From: Heyndrickxia camelliae
GTDB taxonomy: Bacteria > Bacillota > Bacilli > Bacillales > Bacillaceae_C
Reading direction: 5' to 3'
DNA length: 64,000 nucleotides
Assembly: GCF_002844575.1 (NCBI RefSeq)
Contig: NZ_PIQO01000001.1
Span: forward strand, 532,895-596,894
Both the position numbers and the translations under genes were made by a program. Of this stretch, positions 19,153 to 32,775 are shown in pieces. The notes beneath the pieces are model-generated. The model made no database searches. It was not told the DNA's origin and saw nothing but the letters and a program-made list of their open reading frames with translations. Within the stretch, counting starts at the first letter, position 1. Every line of letters starts with the position of its first letter.

Positions 19153-20439
19153 ATGAATTACTTACTTAAAAATGGAACCTTATTAACAGAAAATGGGGAT
19201 TTGCAGAAAAGTGATATTCGGATTAAGAACGGTATAATTGCTGAAATTGGTCTACACTTAGAGAATCAGGGAGAAGAAAATATTTCTGCAGAATCTTATA
19301 TAGTTACTCCTGGATTTCTAGATTTACATATTCATTTACGTGAACCTGGTGGAGAACATAAAGAAACGATAGCTACAGGTACGATAGCAGCGGCAAAAGG
19401 AGGGTTCACCACTGTTGCGCCAATGCCTAATACAAAACCAGTTCCGGACACCCCGCAACAAATGGAATGGCTGCAAAAACGGATAGAGGAAACAGCACAT
19501 GTCCGTGTATTACCATACGCATCAATAACCATGAACCAAGCTGGTGAAGAACTAACCGATTTTGGCGCATTAAAGAAAGCGGGGGCATTTGCTTTTACGG
19601 ATGATGGAGTGGGAGTTCAAACCGCTTCTGTTATGCATGCAGCAATGAAACGTGCAGCTGCACTTGATATGGCAATTGTTGCCCATTGTGAAGATAACTC
19701 CTTAATCTATGGCGGTGCATTTCATGAAGGAGCTTTCACACAAAAACATGGTATATCTGGAATCCCTTCTATCTGTGAATCGGTACAAATAGCCCGAGAT
19801 GTTCTGTTAGCAGAGGCAACAGGGTGCCACTATCATGTATGTCATATTAGTACAAAAGAATCTGTCAGAGTAGTTAGGGATGCGAAGAAGGCTGGAATTA
19901 AGGTAACAGCAGAGGTTACGCCACACCATTTATTGCTTTGTGACGAAGATATTCCGTCTTTAGATACAAATTATAAAATGAACCCGCCACTAAGAGGAAA
20001 AGAGGATCAAGAAGCGTTGATAGAAGGGTTATTAGATGGAACAATCGATTTTATTGCAACTGATCATGCTCCACATGCCGCAGAGGAAAAAGCCAAAGGA
20101 TTGCAGTCTGCCCCGTTTGGAATTGTAGGATTAGAAACAGCCTTTCCTTTACTATATTCAAACTTTGTAGAAAAAGGAATTTTTACCCTTAAACAACTGG
20201 TAGATTGGTTAACTATTAAACCTGCAGAAAGCTTTAAGCTGCCATTTGGAACATTAAAGATTGGCAGTAAAGCAGATATTGTATTGCTAGATTTACAACA
20301 TGAAAAAACAATTGATCCGGAGGAATTTTTATCAAAGGGGAAAAACACGCCATTTACAAACTGGTCTTGTAAAGGATGGCCAGTAGCAACATTTGTTGAT
20401 GGAGAAATAAAATGGTCTGTCGGAGGTGTATTTGCATGA
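19153..20439 (+). CDS. pyrC: Dihydroorotase
   Basis: PyrC cyclises carbamoyl aspartate to dihydroorotate. It is a class I amidohydrolase: the metal-binding HxH is His59 and His61 in [12 protein letters not shown], further ligands lie in VCHISTKES and the catalytic Asp in [12 protein letters not shown] 19153 follows ggaggac, which is the end of pyrB. Length is 428 residues, equal to B. subtilis. Its stop overlaps the pyrAA start as ATGA, so the two are coupled. Confidence 0.97.
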   Translation: MNYLLKNGTLLTENGDLQKSDIRIKNGIIAEIGLHLENQGEENISAESYIVTPGFLDLHIHLREPGGEHKETIATGTIAAAKGGFTTVAPMPNTKPVPDTPQQMEWLQKRIEETAHVRVLPYASITMNQAGEELTDFGALKKAGAFAFTDDGVGVQTASVMHAAMKRAAALDMAIVAHCEDNSLIYGGAFHEGAFTQKHGISGIPSICESVQIARDVLLAEATGCHYHVCHISTKESVRVVRDAKKAGIKVTAEVTPHHLLLCDEDIPSLDTNYKMNPPLRGKEDQEALIEGLLDGTIDFIATDHAPHAAEEKAKGLQSAPFGIVGLETAFPLLYSNFVEKGIFTLKQLVDWLTIKPAESFKLPFGTLKIGSKADIVLLDLQHEKTIDPEEFLSKGKNTPFTNWSCKGWPVATFVDGEIKWSVGGVFA

Positions 20440-21527
20440 AAAGGCAATTAGTTTTAGAGGATGGAACAGTTTTTATAGGGAATGCATTTGGCAGTGAAAT
20501 CGAAACAGTGGGAGAAGTTGTTTTTACTACAGGGATGACTGGATATCAGGAAACCATTACCGATCCTTCTTTTTGTGGCCAAATTGTAACATTAACCTAT
20601 CCTCTAATCGGTAATTACGGTGTGAATAGAGAAGACTTTGAATCGATTAATCCCGCAATAAAGGGATTGATTGTAAAGGAAGCAGCAACATATCCTTCAA
20701 ACTGGCGCAGTGATATAAGTATCCATGAGTTTTTAGAACGAAAAGGTATTCCAGGTATTGAGGGAATTGATACTCGAAAGCTAACTCGTATTATTCGCAA
20801 GTATGGAACATTAAAGGGTGCGATTTGTTCTATTAAGGAAAATCCTGAAGAAGTTATTGCACGTTTAAAACAAATAGAGCTTCCAACAAATCAAGTAAAA
20901 CAAGTATCTACTAAAAATCCATATCCTAGTCCGGGAAGAGGGCATAAAGTAGTCCTAGTTGATTTCGGATCTAAACATGGTATTTTAAGAGAATTAAATA
21001 ATCGTGATTGTGATGTAACGGTAGTTCCATATCATACATCTGCCGAGGAAATTCTTTCCCTTCATCCAGACGGAGTTATGTTATCTAATGGACCTGGGGA
21101 TCCAAAAGATGTCCCAGAAGCTATTAAGATGGTTCGGGATTTATTAGGGAAGGTGCCTTTATTCGGAATATGCTTAGGTCATCAATTATTTGCATTGGCA
21201 TGTGGTGCAGATACCTATAAATTAAAGTTTGGACATCGTGGTGCTAATCATCCTGTGAAAGATTTAAGAACTGGTAAAGTGGTTTTTACTTCGCAAAACC
21301 ATGGATATGCTGTCGATGAAACATCGATTCCATATTCTGATTTGGAGATAACCCAGATAAATTTAAATGATCAAACAGTAGAAGGCCTTAAACATAAGAA
21401 ATACAGTGCATTTACAGTTCAGTACCATCCAGAAGCATCACCTGGTCCGGAAGATTCAAATCAGCTTTTTGATGAATTCCTAAATGAAATGAATCAGTGG
21501 AAAGGAAAGGAGAAACAACATGCCTAA
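20436..21527 (+). CDS. pyrAA: Carbamoyl-phosphate synthase, small (glutaminase) subunit, pyrimidine-specific
   Basis: The subunit hydrolyses glutamine and passes ammonia to the large subunit. The class I glutamine amidotransferase nucleophile is Cys246 in [11 protein letters not shown], and the His/Glu pair is in [17 protein letters not shown] 20436 overlaps the pyrC stop (ATGA). The N-terminal domain ([17 protein letters not shown]) is complete. Length is 363 residues. It overlaps pyrAB by 8 bases, a coupling that would help keep the subunits equimolar. Confidence 0.97.
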   Translation: MKRQLVLEDGTVFIGNAFGSEIETVGEVVFTTGMTGYQETITDPSFCGQIVTLTYPLIGNYGVNREDFESINPAIKGLIVKEAATYPSNWRSDISIHEFLERKGIPGIEGIDTRKLTRIIRKYGTLKGAICSIKENPEEVIARLKQIELPTNQVKQVSTKNPYPSPGRGHKVVLVDFGSKHGILRELNNRDCDVTVVPYHTSAEEILSLHPDGVMLSNGPGDPKDVPEAIKMVRDLLGKVPLFGICLGHQLFALACGADTYKLKFGHRGANHPVKDLRTGKVVFTSQNHGYAVDETSIPYSDLEITQINLNDQTVEGLKHKKYSAFTVQYHPEASPGPEDSNQLFDEFLNEMNQWKGKEKQHA

Positions 21528-24500
21528 ACGTACAGACATCAACAGTATACTAGTAATCGGATCCGGTCCGATCATCATTGGTCAAGCAGCAGAATTTGAT
21601 TATGCAGGTACACAAGCCTGTCTGGCATTAAAAGAGGAAGGATATCGTGTTATCCTTGTAAACTCCAATCCTGCTACTATTATGACAGATACAGAAATTG
21701 CTGATGTAGTCTATATTGAACCACTTACACTTGAATTTGTAAGCCGAATCATCCGAAAAGAAAGACCAGATGCCATTCTTCCGACTCTTGGAGGACAGAC
21801 AGGACTAAACATGGCTATGGAGCTTAATAAAGCTGGAATATTAGAAGAGTGTAAAATGGAAATTTTAGGAACGAAACTATCTGCCATTGAGCAAGCAGAA
21901 GATAGAGAATTATTCCGTAAGCTTATGAATGATTTGAAAGAACCAGTACCGGAAAGTGATATAGTTCATACATTAGAGGAAGCAAAGGCTTTTACAGAGA
22001 AAATTGGCTATCCTATCATCGTTAGACCGGCGTATACACTAGGTGGAACTGGTGGCGGTATTTGCGAAAATGAGCATGACTTAGAAGAAATCGTATTAAG
22101 TGGATTAAAAAATAGCCCAGTCCATCAATGTTTAATAGAAAAAAGCATTGCTGGGTACAAAGAAATTGAGTATGAAGTTATGCGTGATGCGAATGATAAT
22201 GCAATTGTTGTTTGCAACATGGAAAACATTGATCCTGTAGGGGTACATACAGGGGATTCTATCGTAGTTGCTCCTAGTCAAACTTTAAGCGACCGCGAAT
22301 ATCATATGCTTCGGAATGTCTCTTTAAAAATTATTAGGGCGTTAGGAATAGAGGGCGGCTGTAATGTTCAGCTTGCTTTAGATCCTAAAAGCTTCCAATA
22401 CTACATTATTGAAGTTAATCCTCGGGTAAGTAGATCTTCTGCCCTCGCTTCTAAAGCAACTGGCTATCCTATTGCTAAGCTGGCAGCAAAAATCGCAGTC
22501 GGATTAACTTTAGATGAAATCATGAATCCCGTAACAGGAAAAACATATGCATGCTTTGAGCCAGCACTTGATTATGTTGTTACTAAGATTCCTCGCTTCC
22601 CATTTGATAAATTCGAATCCGCAAACCGCCATCTCGGAACACAAATGAAGGCGACTGGAGAAGTTATGGCCATCGGCAGAAACTTTGAAGAATCTATATT
22701 AAAAGCGATTCGTTCGCTTGAGAGCAATGTTTATCATATTGAGCTTCCTAATGCAGAAAATTTTGATATGGAAGTGATTGAAAAGCGCATTAGGAAAGCT
22801 GGAGACGAAAGGCTTTTCTATATTGCAGAAGCCATCCGCAGGGGAGTAACCATTGATGAAATACATGCTTGGTGCAAAATTGATCTCTTCTTTTTAAATA
22901 AAATTGAAAAGATGATTCAATTTGAAAACTTGTTACAGCAAAAACCATACGATACTGAATTAGCGCTTGAAGCAAAGAAAATGGGCTTTTCAGACTATAT
23001 TCTAGCGAAATGGTGGAATTCATCAGAAAAAGACATATACAAATGGAGAAAAGATAATCATATTATGCCAGTTTATAAAATGGTAGACACATGTGCTGCA
23101 GAATTTGAATCAGAAACCCCATATTATTATGGAACATTTGAGGAAGAGAATGAATCGATTGTAACCGATCGAAAAAGTGTCATTGTACTTGGATCTGGAC
23201 CAATTCGTATTGGCCAAGGTGTGGAATTCGATTATGCTACGGTTCATTCTGTATGGGCTATTCAAGAAGCTGGTTATGAGGCCATTATCATCAATAATAA
23301 TCCAGAAACGGTTTCCACTGACTTTAGTATATCGGATAAATTATACTTTGAACCTCTTACAATAGAGGATGTCATGCACATTGTTGATTTAGAAAAACCA
23401 GAAGGAGTTATCGTTCAATTTGGCGGTCAGACGGCTATTAATCTAGCCAAGGCATTAGTGGAGCGTGGCGTAAAAATTTTAGGTACATCATTAGAAAGTC
23501 TTGACCAAGCAGAGAATCGCGATAAATTTGAACATGCACTAAAAGAATTAAACATTCCGCAACCTCTGGGTAAGACGGCATTTTCTGTTGAAGAAGCTGT
23601 GAAAATTGCTAGCGAAATCGGTTATCCAGTATTAGTACGTCCATCCTATGTTCTCGGTGGCCGTGCAATGGAGATTGTATACCATGAAGAAGAATTGATG
23701 CATTACATGACAAATGCAGTGAAAGTAAATCCTGAGCACCCAGTCCTTGTGGATCGTTATTTAGTAGGAAAGGAAATAGAAGTCGACGCAATCTCTGACG
23801 GACAAAATGTATTGATTCCAGGTATTATGGAGCATATTGAACGGGCAGGTGTCCATTCTGGTGATTCTATAGCGGTTTACCCTTCACAAAGCATTTCAGA
23901 AAAAATGAAAGAGCGAATCGTAAATTATACGACAAAACTTGCAAAGGGATTAAAAATAAATGGATTGCTTAATATTCAATATGTAATTTCTGGCGATGAG
24001 CTTTATGTAATAGAAGTTAATCCGAGATCAAGCCGCACAGTGCCATTTTTAAGTAAAATAACAAACGTACCAATGGCAAATCTAGCAACAAAAGTTATAT
24101 TAGGAATTTCGTTACCTGATTTACATTATGGAACTGGATTAGTGCCGGAAAAGCAGGGTGTCTATGTAAAAGTTCCAGTTTTCTCCTTTGCAAAGCTTAG
24201 AAGAGTGGATATTACGCTTGGACCGGAAATGAAATCAACTGGAGAAGTAATGGGGAAAGATACGACTTTAGAAAAAGCATTATACAAAGGTCTTGTTGCA
24301 TCAGGAATAAAAATTCAAAATTACGGTTCGGTTCTATTAACGGTAGCCAATAAAGATAAAAAAGAAAGCTTAGAGTTGGCAAGACGGTTTGCAAATATCG
24401 GATATACATTGCTTGCTACAAGTGGAACAGCAGCATTTATGAAGGAAAATGGGATTAAAGTGGATGTTGTGGATAAAATCGGCTCTGATGGGGTAACACT

Positions 24501-24728
24501 TCTTGATGTGATTAAGACAGGTAAAGTACAGCTTGTCATTAATACCTTAACAAAAGGCAAACAGCCTGAGCGTGACGGATTCCGTATCCGCAGGGAAGCG
24601 GTAGAAAACGGAATACCTTGTCTTACATCCTTGGATACAGCAGAAGCAATCTTACGAGTTTTAGAATCTATGAATTTCTCTACTGAGCAAATGTTGTCAG
24701 GTCAAAAGGAGAAAGAGAGTGTACTTGT

Positions 24729-24732
<4 letters not shown>
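21520..24732 (+). CDS. pyrAB: Carbamoyl-phosphate synthase, large subunit, pyrimidine-specific
   Basis: The 1070-residue subunit makes carbamoyl phosphate from bicarbonate, ammonia and two ATP. Two homologous ATP-grasp halves are visible: the first with [19 protein letters not shown] near residue 15 and [14 protein letters not shown] near 170, the second with [17 protein letters not shown] near 557 and [15 protein letters not shown] near 707. A C-terminal MGS-like regulatory domain ([18 protein letters not shown]) follows. ATG 21520 overlaps the end of pyrAA. It ends in ATGA shared with pyrK. Confidence 0.97.
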
Positions 24733-27128
<2,396 letters not shown>

Positions 27129-27129
27129 T

Positions 27130-27750
27130 ATGGATAAATATTTAGTGCAACAATTACTTGATATTGAAGCTGTTTTTCTAAGTCCTAATGAACCGTTTAC
27201 ATGGTCTTCTGGAATTAAATCCCCTATTTACTGTGATAATCGTTTAACATTGTCTTATCCGCACTTGCGAAAAGAAATTGCTAAGGCAATAGCGGAAAAG
27301 ATTAATACACATTTCCCGCATATTGATGTCATTGCCGGAACTGCTACGGCTGGAATCCCTCATGCTGCATGGGTTAGTGATTTGATGGAGTTGCCTATGT
27401 GTTATGTGCGTTCCAAAGCTAAAGGTCATGGTAAAGGGAATCAAATTGAGGGGAAGGTAAAAGAGGGTCAGAAAGTTGTTGTAGTAGAGGATTTAATCTC
27501 GACAGGAGGAAGTGTCATAACTGCAGTTCAAGCACTACGTGAGGCTGGATGCGAAGTAGCTGGGGTAGTTTCCATCTTTACATATGAGCTAGAAAAGGGA
27601 AAACAACAGTTAGAAGAGAATAACATAGAATACTACTCTTTAACAAATTATTCCACATTATTAAATGTAGCATTAGAAAGAAACATTATTACTGAAAATG
27701 ATTTGGATACTTTAAAGGCATGGAGAGAGGATCCAAGTTCATGGGGATAA
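27130..27750 (+). CDS. pyrE: Orotate phosphoribosyltransferase
   Basis: PyrE makes OMP from orotate and PRPP. The PRPP loop is [14 protein letters not shown] near residues 117-130, and the orotate-side motif [12 protein letters not shown] is near 22-33. ATG 27130 follows ggaggcaaaat at the end of pyrF. Length is 206 residues. It is the last pyr gene and is followed at once by a strong terminator. B. subtilis 168 has a cysteine/sulfate cluster next; here a repeat and rqcH follow. Confidence 0.97.
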   Translation: MDKYLVQQLLDIEAVFLSPNEPFTWSSGIKSPIYCDNRLTLSYPHLRKEIAKAIAEKINTHFPHIDVIAGTATAGIPHAAWVSDLMELPMCYVRSKAKGHGKGNQIEGKVKEGQKVVVVEDLISTGGSVITAVQALREAGCEVAGVVSIFTYELEKGKQQLEENNIEYYSLTNYSTLLNVALERNIITENDLDTLKAWREDPSSWG

Positions 27751-27760
27751 AATAGATATA

Positions 27761-27802
27761 AAAAAGGTGAAAAGGCTATCTTCAGCCTTTTCACCTTTTT
27801 TA
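27761..27802 (+). terminator. pyr operon terminator
   Basis: aaaaaggtgaaaaggct and agccttttcaccttttt are perfect 17-bp arms around a 6-base loop (atcttc). The A run on the left and T run on the right allow termination in either direction, so it also stops transcripts coming from rqcH on the minus strand. Confidence 0.92.
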
Positions 27803-27855
27803 ACATATTTAGAAAGGATAGTTTTTTATCAAATAAATTTTCTACAGATTGATCA

Positions 27856-28057
27856 TTGTCTAGCGCAAGCTGCCATCGCCTAGTGGAATTTCGCTGTCTT
27901 CTCCATACGAACATCAGTTGAAATTTGAAGTACCAATTTCAATGGCTTGTGAACAGCCTAGCCGTGTTTCCTTTATCCCAGTCAAAGACTCCAAAGGTGA
28001 AATTACACTTTAAATTTCACTCATCCATACGCCGATGAACAGGGTGCTTACGCTTTT
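27856..28057 (-). repeat. Dispersed intergenic repeat, copy A
   Basis: Read on the minus strand this segment aligns end to end with 34887-35081 on the plus strand. Shared blocks include GGCGTATGGATGAGTGAAAT, GATAAAGGAAACA and CTAGACAA at the far end. It contains two internal hairpins (gtgaaatt/aatttcac and ttgaaatt/aatttcaa). No ORF of note lies in it. The first bases (GCGAAAAGCGTAAGC on the minus strand) overlap the last two codons and stop of rqcH. Confidence 0.85.
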
Positions 28058-29757
28058 CGCATTTCCAATACTTTTTCACTGTCTGGGGTAACAAATACCG
28101 TTTGCTGGTGATCGTAAGTTACAAATCCTGGTTTTGCTCCAGCAGGTTTTTTGACATATCGGATTTTCGTGAAATCAACTGGTACAGAACTGGAGTCTTT
28201 TGCTTTGCTAAAATATGCCGCAATCACAGCCGCTTCCATAATGGTTTCTTCGGTCGGATTTTTACTGCGAATGACAACATGTGAACCGGGGATGTCCTTC
28301 GTATGCAGCCATATTTCATCTCTTGCAGCCACCTTATTAGTTAAATAGTCATTTTGTTTATTGTTTTTACCAACTAGTATTTCTGTATTATCGGATGAGT
28401 AATATTTGTCTAAAGAAATTTTTTGAGGTCTATTTTTTTGTCCTCTTTTTTGCTTAAGTTTCATATATCCTTCTTCTGCTAGTTCTATTCTTATTTCCTC
28501 AATATCTCTCGGTGCTGCAGATTCTATTTGCTGTAATAAGTTTTCAAAATAAAGGATTTCTTTTTCTGCTATCTCTATTTGTTCTTGTACGACAATTAAA
28601 GCATTTTTCGCTTTCTGGTATTTTGAAAAATAGCTTTGGGCATTTTCAGAAGGGGTTTTTCTAGGATCTAGCGCAATTTGTACCGTTTTTCCCTCTTCGT
28701 CATAATAATTAACTACATCAATGTTTTCCATGCCCTTGGACACTAAATACAGATTAGCTGTTAATAATTCGCCATATAATTGATATTGATCCGCATTCTT
28801 CGCATCTTTCAAAGTATCCTGTAGTTTTTTGATTTTCGTTTCATTTTTTGAGATTTCATTTTTAATAAAACGTTCAAGATCATGTGCTTGCTGTTTTACT
28901 CTGTCTCGTTCCGCTTTTCCAAAATAAAAATGATCTAACAGCCTACTTAATGTGGAGAATGTTTTTATTTCTCCATTCATAAAGGTTATAGGAAAGAGAT
29001 AGAAACTTTCCTTTTCTTTCCCCGTTATGATAGAAGGCTGATAATCGTGTTTTCTCAGCATCGACATTATCTCTATAAATGCAGGAGGCAATGTCAGACG
29101 GTTTGCGATTTTCGCCCTATGTATAATTTCAGAGCCAAGGAGAGGTGAGATTCCTGAAAAGTGTTGAACAATTTGTTTGTCCAGTTTTCCGCTATTAAAA
29201 TCAATGAATCTCAGAATATCCTCTTCACTTGCTTCAAAAGGGTTGAGTTTATTTTGCGCAGGCGGCAGTTTATATTCTGTACCTGGTAAAACAACGCGAT
29301 AGCTGTTTACGCTGGAGGAGACATGTTTAATACTGTCCAAAATCATGTTGCGTTCTTTATCAACAAGTATAATATTGCTATGCCTTCCCATAATTTCTAC
29401 ATATAATTTTTTATATGAAATATCACCAATTTCATTTTTTCCCTTTATTTCGAATACAACAATCCTATCCAATCCAATTTGTTCGATCTTTTCAATACTG
29501 TAACCTTCAAGATGTTTCCGTAAAAACATACAAAACATTGGAGGCTCCGCTGGGTTATCATATTGTTCTTCTGTTATTTGAATCCGGGAATGACTAGGAT
29601 GTGCGGAAAGTAATAGTTTGTAGTTCCTACCTCCTGATCGTATAACCAAAATAAGTTCATTTTTAAAAGGTTGATGAATTTTGTTTATTCGTCCCCCTTG
29701 CAATAGTTCAGCAAGTTCTTTCGTCATTGCCCTTGTGAATAATCCGTCAAATGACAT
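28048..29757 (-). CDS. rqcH: Ribosome quality-control factor RqcH (NEMF/Rqc2 homologue, YloA)
   Basis: RqcH binds stalled 50S subunits with peptidyl-tRNA and adds C-terminal alanine tails that mark the peptide for degradation. The 569-residue protein has the N-terminal NFACT-N domain ([31 protein letters not shown]), a central coiled coil (about residues 280-430) and the C-terminal NFACT-R domain ([34 protein letters not shown]). Start ATG 29757 is 9 bases after agagga on the minus strand; ATG 29766 abuts it. It is one of only two minus-strand genes here. Its last codons and stop lie in the edge of repeat copy A. Confidence 0.95.
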   Translation of the reverse strand: MSFDGLFTRAMTKELAELLQGGRINKIHQPFKNELILVIRSGGRNYKLLLSAHPSHSRIQITEEQYDNPAEPPMFCMFLRKHLEGYSIEKIEQIGLDRIVVFEIKGKNEIGDISYKKLYVEIMGRHSNIILVDKERNMILDSIKHVSSSVNSYRVVLPGTEYKLPPAQNKLNPFEASEEDILRFIDFNSGKLDKQIVQHFSGISPLLGSEIIHRAKIANRLTLPPAFIEIMSMLRKHDYQPSIITGKEKESFYLFPITFMNGEIKTFSTLSRLLDHFYFGKAERDRVKQQAHDLERFIKNEISKNETKIKKLQDTLKDAKNADQYQLYGELLTANLYLVSKGMENIDVVNYYDEEGKTVQIALDPRKTPSENAQSYFSKYQKAKNALIVVQEQIEIAEKEILYFENLLQQIESAAPRDIEEIRIELAEEGYMKLKQKRGQKNRPQKISLDKYYSSDNTEILVGKNNKQNDYLTNKVAARDEIWLHTKDIPGSHVVIRSKNPTEETIMEAAVIAAYFSKAKDSSSVPVDFTKIRYVKKPAGAKPGFVTYDHQQTVFVTPDSEKVLEMRKA

Positions 29758-29766
29758 TGTTAACAT

Positions 29767-29994
29767 TCCTCTACCAATAATTTTATTAGTTTATTATATC
29801 ATTTTTTTGGACGAGTCTGAATATGCTTGCTAGGAGAGGTTGTTCAAAAAGAAAAAACAATTCCTTTTATGCTTGCATCAAGCGCAGGTTTCTGGACATT
29901 GCTCCACAGTATTAGAGCCAGCCATCAGCATTTCTAATTCTTATTGAACACGTAAAAGACAACTTCTGTTCAGTTAGGGGAGAGTGTGATTTGA
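29767..29994. other. Divergent spacer between rqcH and yloB
   Basis: No gene is supported in these 228 bases. They must carry the promoters of two divergent genes. The segment 29841-29950 is bounded by tgttcaa and ttgaaca, a 7-bp inverted repeat enclosing about 96 bases, which could be a small insertion-like element or chance. Its interior (ggtttctggacattgctcc) is more GC-rich than the edges. Confidence 0.4.
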
Positions 29995-32673
29995 ATGATG
30001 TTCCATGAAATGAACGAAAAAGATGTGGAAAAGGTTTTAAACACTAATGCAAAACTCGGTTTAACACCAAAAGAAGTAGAGAAGAAGCGGAAGCAATTTG
30101 GTTGGAATGAGCTTGACGAAGGGGAGAAGCAATCAGCTTTACTACTTTTTATTAGTCAGTTTAAGGATTTTATGGTCCTTGTATTGCTTGGAGCTACACT
30201 GGTATCCGGCTTTTTAGGAGAGTATATTGATGCAATCGCCATTATAGCGATTGTGTTAATCAATGGTTTTTTGGGATATTTTCAAGAGAGGAAGGCTGAG
30301 AAATCATTACAGGCATTAAAAGAGATGTCAGCACCCCAAGTTACCGTTTTGCGTGATGGTAAATGGTTGAAAATTATGTCACGTGAAGTAGTTGTTGGAG
30401 ATATATTAAGATTTTCATCGGGGGATCGAATAGGTGCAGATTTACGTATCATTCAAGCTAACAACTTAGAGATAGAGGAATCCGCTCTAACGGGTGAATC
30501 TATTCCATCAGTTAAAAGTACAGAAATTATTACTAAAAAAGATGTCGGCCTTGGTGATATGAACAACATGGCATTCATGGGGACGATGGTCACTAGGGGA
30601 AATGGAATTGGAATTGTAACAGGTATTGGAATGAAAACAGCTATGGGTGAAATCGCCCATATGATTCAAAATGCTGATGTGATGGAAACGCCTTTACAAC
30701 GAAGATTAGAGCAATTAGGGAAAATCCTGATTATTGTAGCTTTACTTTTGACCTTATTGGTTGTAGTGGTAGGGGTTGTTCACGGGCATGATGTATATTC
30801 CATGTTTTTAGCTGGTGTATCGCTTGCGGTTGCAGCAATTCCGGAAGGACTTCCGGCAATTGTCACCGTTGCACTATCGCTTGGGGTACAACGCATGATA
30901 AGAAAAAATGCTATTGTTAGGAAACTTCCAGCAGTCGAAACACTAGGATGTGCATCTGTTATTTGTTCTGATAAGACTGGGACCATGACTCAAAATAAAA
31001 TGACAGTAACACATATTTGGAGCGGAGGCAAATCATGGAGTGTAACCGGGACAGGGTATAATCCAAAAGGTGGGTTTTATGAAAAGGAAAACGAAATAAA
31101 ACCTCAAAGTGAAAAGAGCTTGTATCAGCTATTAACATTCGGTCTACTTTGTAACCATGCAGAACTGAAAATGAGAGAAAAAGACTTTTACCTTGATGGG
31201 GATCCAACTGATGGTGCATTACTAGTATCAGCAATGAAGGCGGGTTTAACAAGGGAATCCTTACTCGGACAATTTACAATAGAAAAGGAATTTCCTTTTG
31301 ATTCTACCCGTAAGATGATGAGTGTTGTTGTTCGTGATAAGAATAATCGGAGATTTGTTATAACAAAAGGAGCACCTGATGTATTAATAGGACTTTGCGA
31401 ATCTATTCTTTGGGAAGGAAAACAAGTTTTATTTCACCATGAATATAAGAATGAGACGCAAAAGACCATTGAGATGCTTGCTGGTAAGGCTTTAAGAAAT
31501 ATTGCAATTGCCTTTAAACCAATAGATAATCAAACTCAAATCTTGAGTGAGGAAGAGGCTGAAAAAGATCTAATCTTTATTGGTCTGCAAGGGATGATTG
31601 ATCCGCCAAGACCAGAAGTGAAGCAGGCGATTCAAGAGTGTAAGGAAGCTGGAATAAAAACGGTAATGATTACAGGAGATCATGTGATTACCGCAAAAGC
31701 TATCGCGAAGGAACTTGGGATACTCCAAAGTAATTCAAAAGTATTGGACGGTCAAGCACTTAATAATATGAATGTAGAAGAATTGGAAAACATAGTGGAT
31801 GATGTGTCCGTTTTTGCTAGAGTATCACCAGAACATAAACTAAAAATTGTAAAAGCACTTCAAAATCGCGGACATATCGTGGCAATGACAGGTGATGGAG
31901 TTAATGATGCACCAGCAATCAAGTCAGCAGATATCGGTATTTCGATGGGAATAACCGGCACGGATGTAGCTAAAGAATCCTCTTCCCTTATTTTATTGGA
32001 TGATAATTTTGCAACCATTAAAGCGGCAATAAAGGAAGGGCGTAATATTTACGAAAATATTCGTAAGTTCATCCGCTATCTGCTAGCTTCCAATGTTGGT
32101 GAAATACTGGTTATGTTATTTGCCATGATTCTTTACTTGCCGTTACCACTAGTACCAATTCAGATTTTATGGGTTAACTTAGTTACAGATGGTCTGCCGG
32201 CAATGGCTCTTGGACTTGATCAACCGGAAGATAATGTGATGAAGCGAAAACCTCGTCATCCTAAAGAAGGAGTATTTGCAAGAGGATTGGGATGGAAGGT
32301 AATTTCTAGAGGATTTTTAATTGGAATTGCAACGATCATTGCTTTTATTACTGTATACCACCAGCATCCAGATAATCTTGCATATGCTCAAACAATTGCG
32401 TTTGCGACCCTTGTTTTAGCTCAGCTCATCCATGTATTTGACTGCAGAAGTGAACGATCGATCTTTTCGAGAAATCCATTTGGCAATTTATTTCTAGTAG
32501 GTGCTGTCCTATCCTCCATAATTTTAATGGTAGGGGTAATTTATATTCCATCATTGCAGCCGATTTTCCACACGGTCCCAATCATTCCAAGGGATTGGTT
32601 ATTAATTTTAGGTATGAGTTCTATTCCAACTTTTATGTTAGCAGGATCACTTTTTATAAGAAAAAAGGAATAA
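29995..32673 (+). CDS. yloB: P-type calcium-transporting ATPase (YloB)
   Basis: A P2A-type ATPase that exports Ca2+; B. subtilis YloB forms a phosphorylated intermediate during sporulation and is proposed to aid spore heat resistance. The 892-residue protein has the phosphorylation motif CSDKTGTMTQNK with Asp326, the actuator motif ALTGESIP, the ion-site motif AIPEGLPAIVTVALSLG in membrane segment 4 and the hinge MTGDGVNDAPAIKSADIGISMG. About ten membrane segments are visible. ATG 29995 (MMFHEMNE) matches the B. subtilis start MKFHEM. It is monocistronic, with a terminator after it. Confidence 0.96.
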   Translation: MMFHEMNEKDVEKVLNTNAKLGLTPKEVEKKRKQFGWNELDEGEKQSALLLFISQFKDFMVLVLLGATLVSGFLGEYIDAIAIIAIVLINGFLGYFQERKAEKSLQALKEMSAPQVTVLRDGKWLKIMSREVVVGDILRFSSGDRIGADLRIIQANNLEIEESALTGESIPSVKSTEIITKKDVGLGDMNNMAFMGTMVTRGNGIGIVTGIGMKTAMGEIAHMIQNADVMETPLQRRLEQLGKILIIVALLLTLLVVVVGVVHGHDVYSMFLAGVSLAVAAIPEGLPAIVTVALSLGVQRMIRKNAIVRKLPAVETLGCASVICSDKTGTMTQNKMTVTHIWSGGKSWSVTGTGYNPKGGFYEKENEIKPQSEKSLYQLLTFGLLCNHAELKMREKDFYLDGDPTDGALLVSAMKAGLTRESLLGQFTIEKEFPFDSTRKMMSVVVRDKNNRRFVITKGAPDVLIGLCESILWEGKQVLFHHEYKNETQKTIEMLAGKALRNIAIAFKPIDNQTQILSEEEAEKDLIFIGLQGMIDPPRPEVKQAIQECKEAGIKTVMITGDHVITAKAIAKELGILQSNSKVLDGQALNNMNVEELENIVDDVSVFARVSPEHKLKIVKALQNRGHIVAMTGDGVNDAPAIKSADIGISMGITGTDVAKESSSLILLDDNFATIKAAIKEGRNIYENIRKFIRYLLASNVGEILVMLFAMILYLPLPLVPIQILWVNLVTDGLPAMALGLDQPEDNVMKRKPRHPKEGVFARGLGWKVISRGFLIGIATIIAFITVYHQHPDNLAYAQTIAFATLVLAQLIHVFDCRSERSIFSRNPFGNLFLVGAVLSSIILMVGVIYIPSLQPIFHTVPIIPRDWLLILGMSSIPTFMLAGSLFIRKKE

Positions 32674-32691
32674 AGTATGATATACTAAAAA

Positions 32692-32724
32692 AAGTAATAG
32701 GATTATCCTGTTACTTCTTTTTTT
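32692..32724 (+). terminator. yloB terminator
   Basis: aagtaatagg (32692-32701) and cctgttactt (32707-32716) pair with one G-T, followed by ctttttttt. Immediately after it TGTACAAAAATGTACA (32724-32739) is a small palindrome made of two TGTACA units, of unknown meaning, ahead of yloC. Confidence 0.85.
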
Positions 32725-32775
32725 GTACAAAAATGTACACAATTCTCCTTAGTCGGAAATGGAAGTGATATAATT

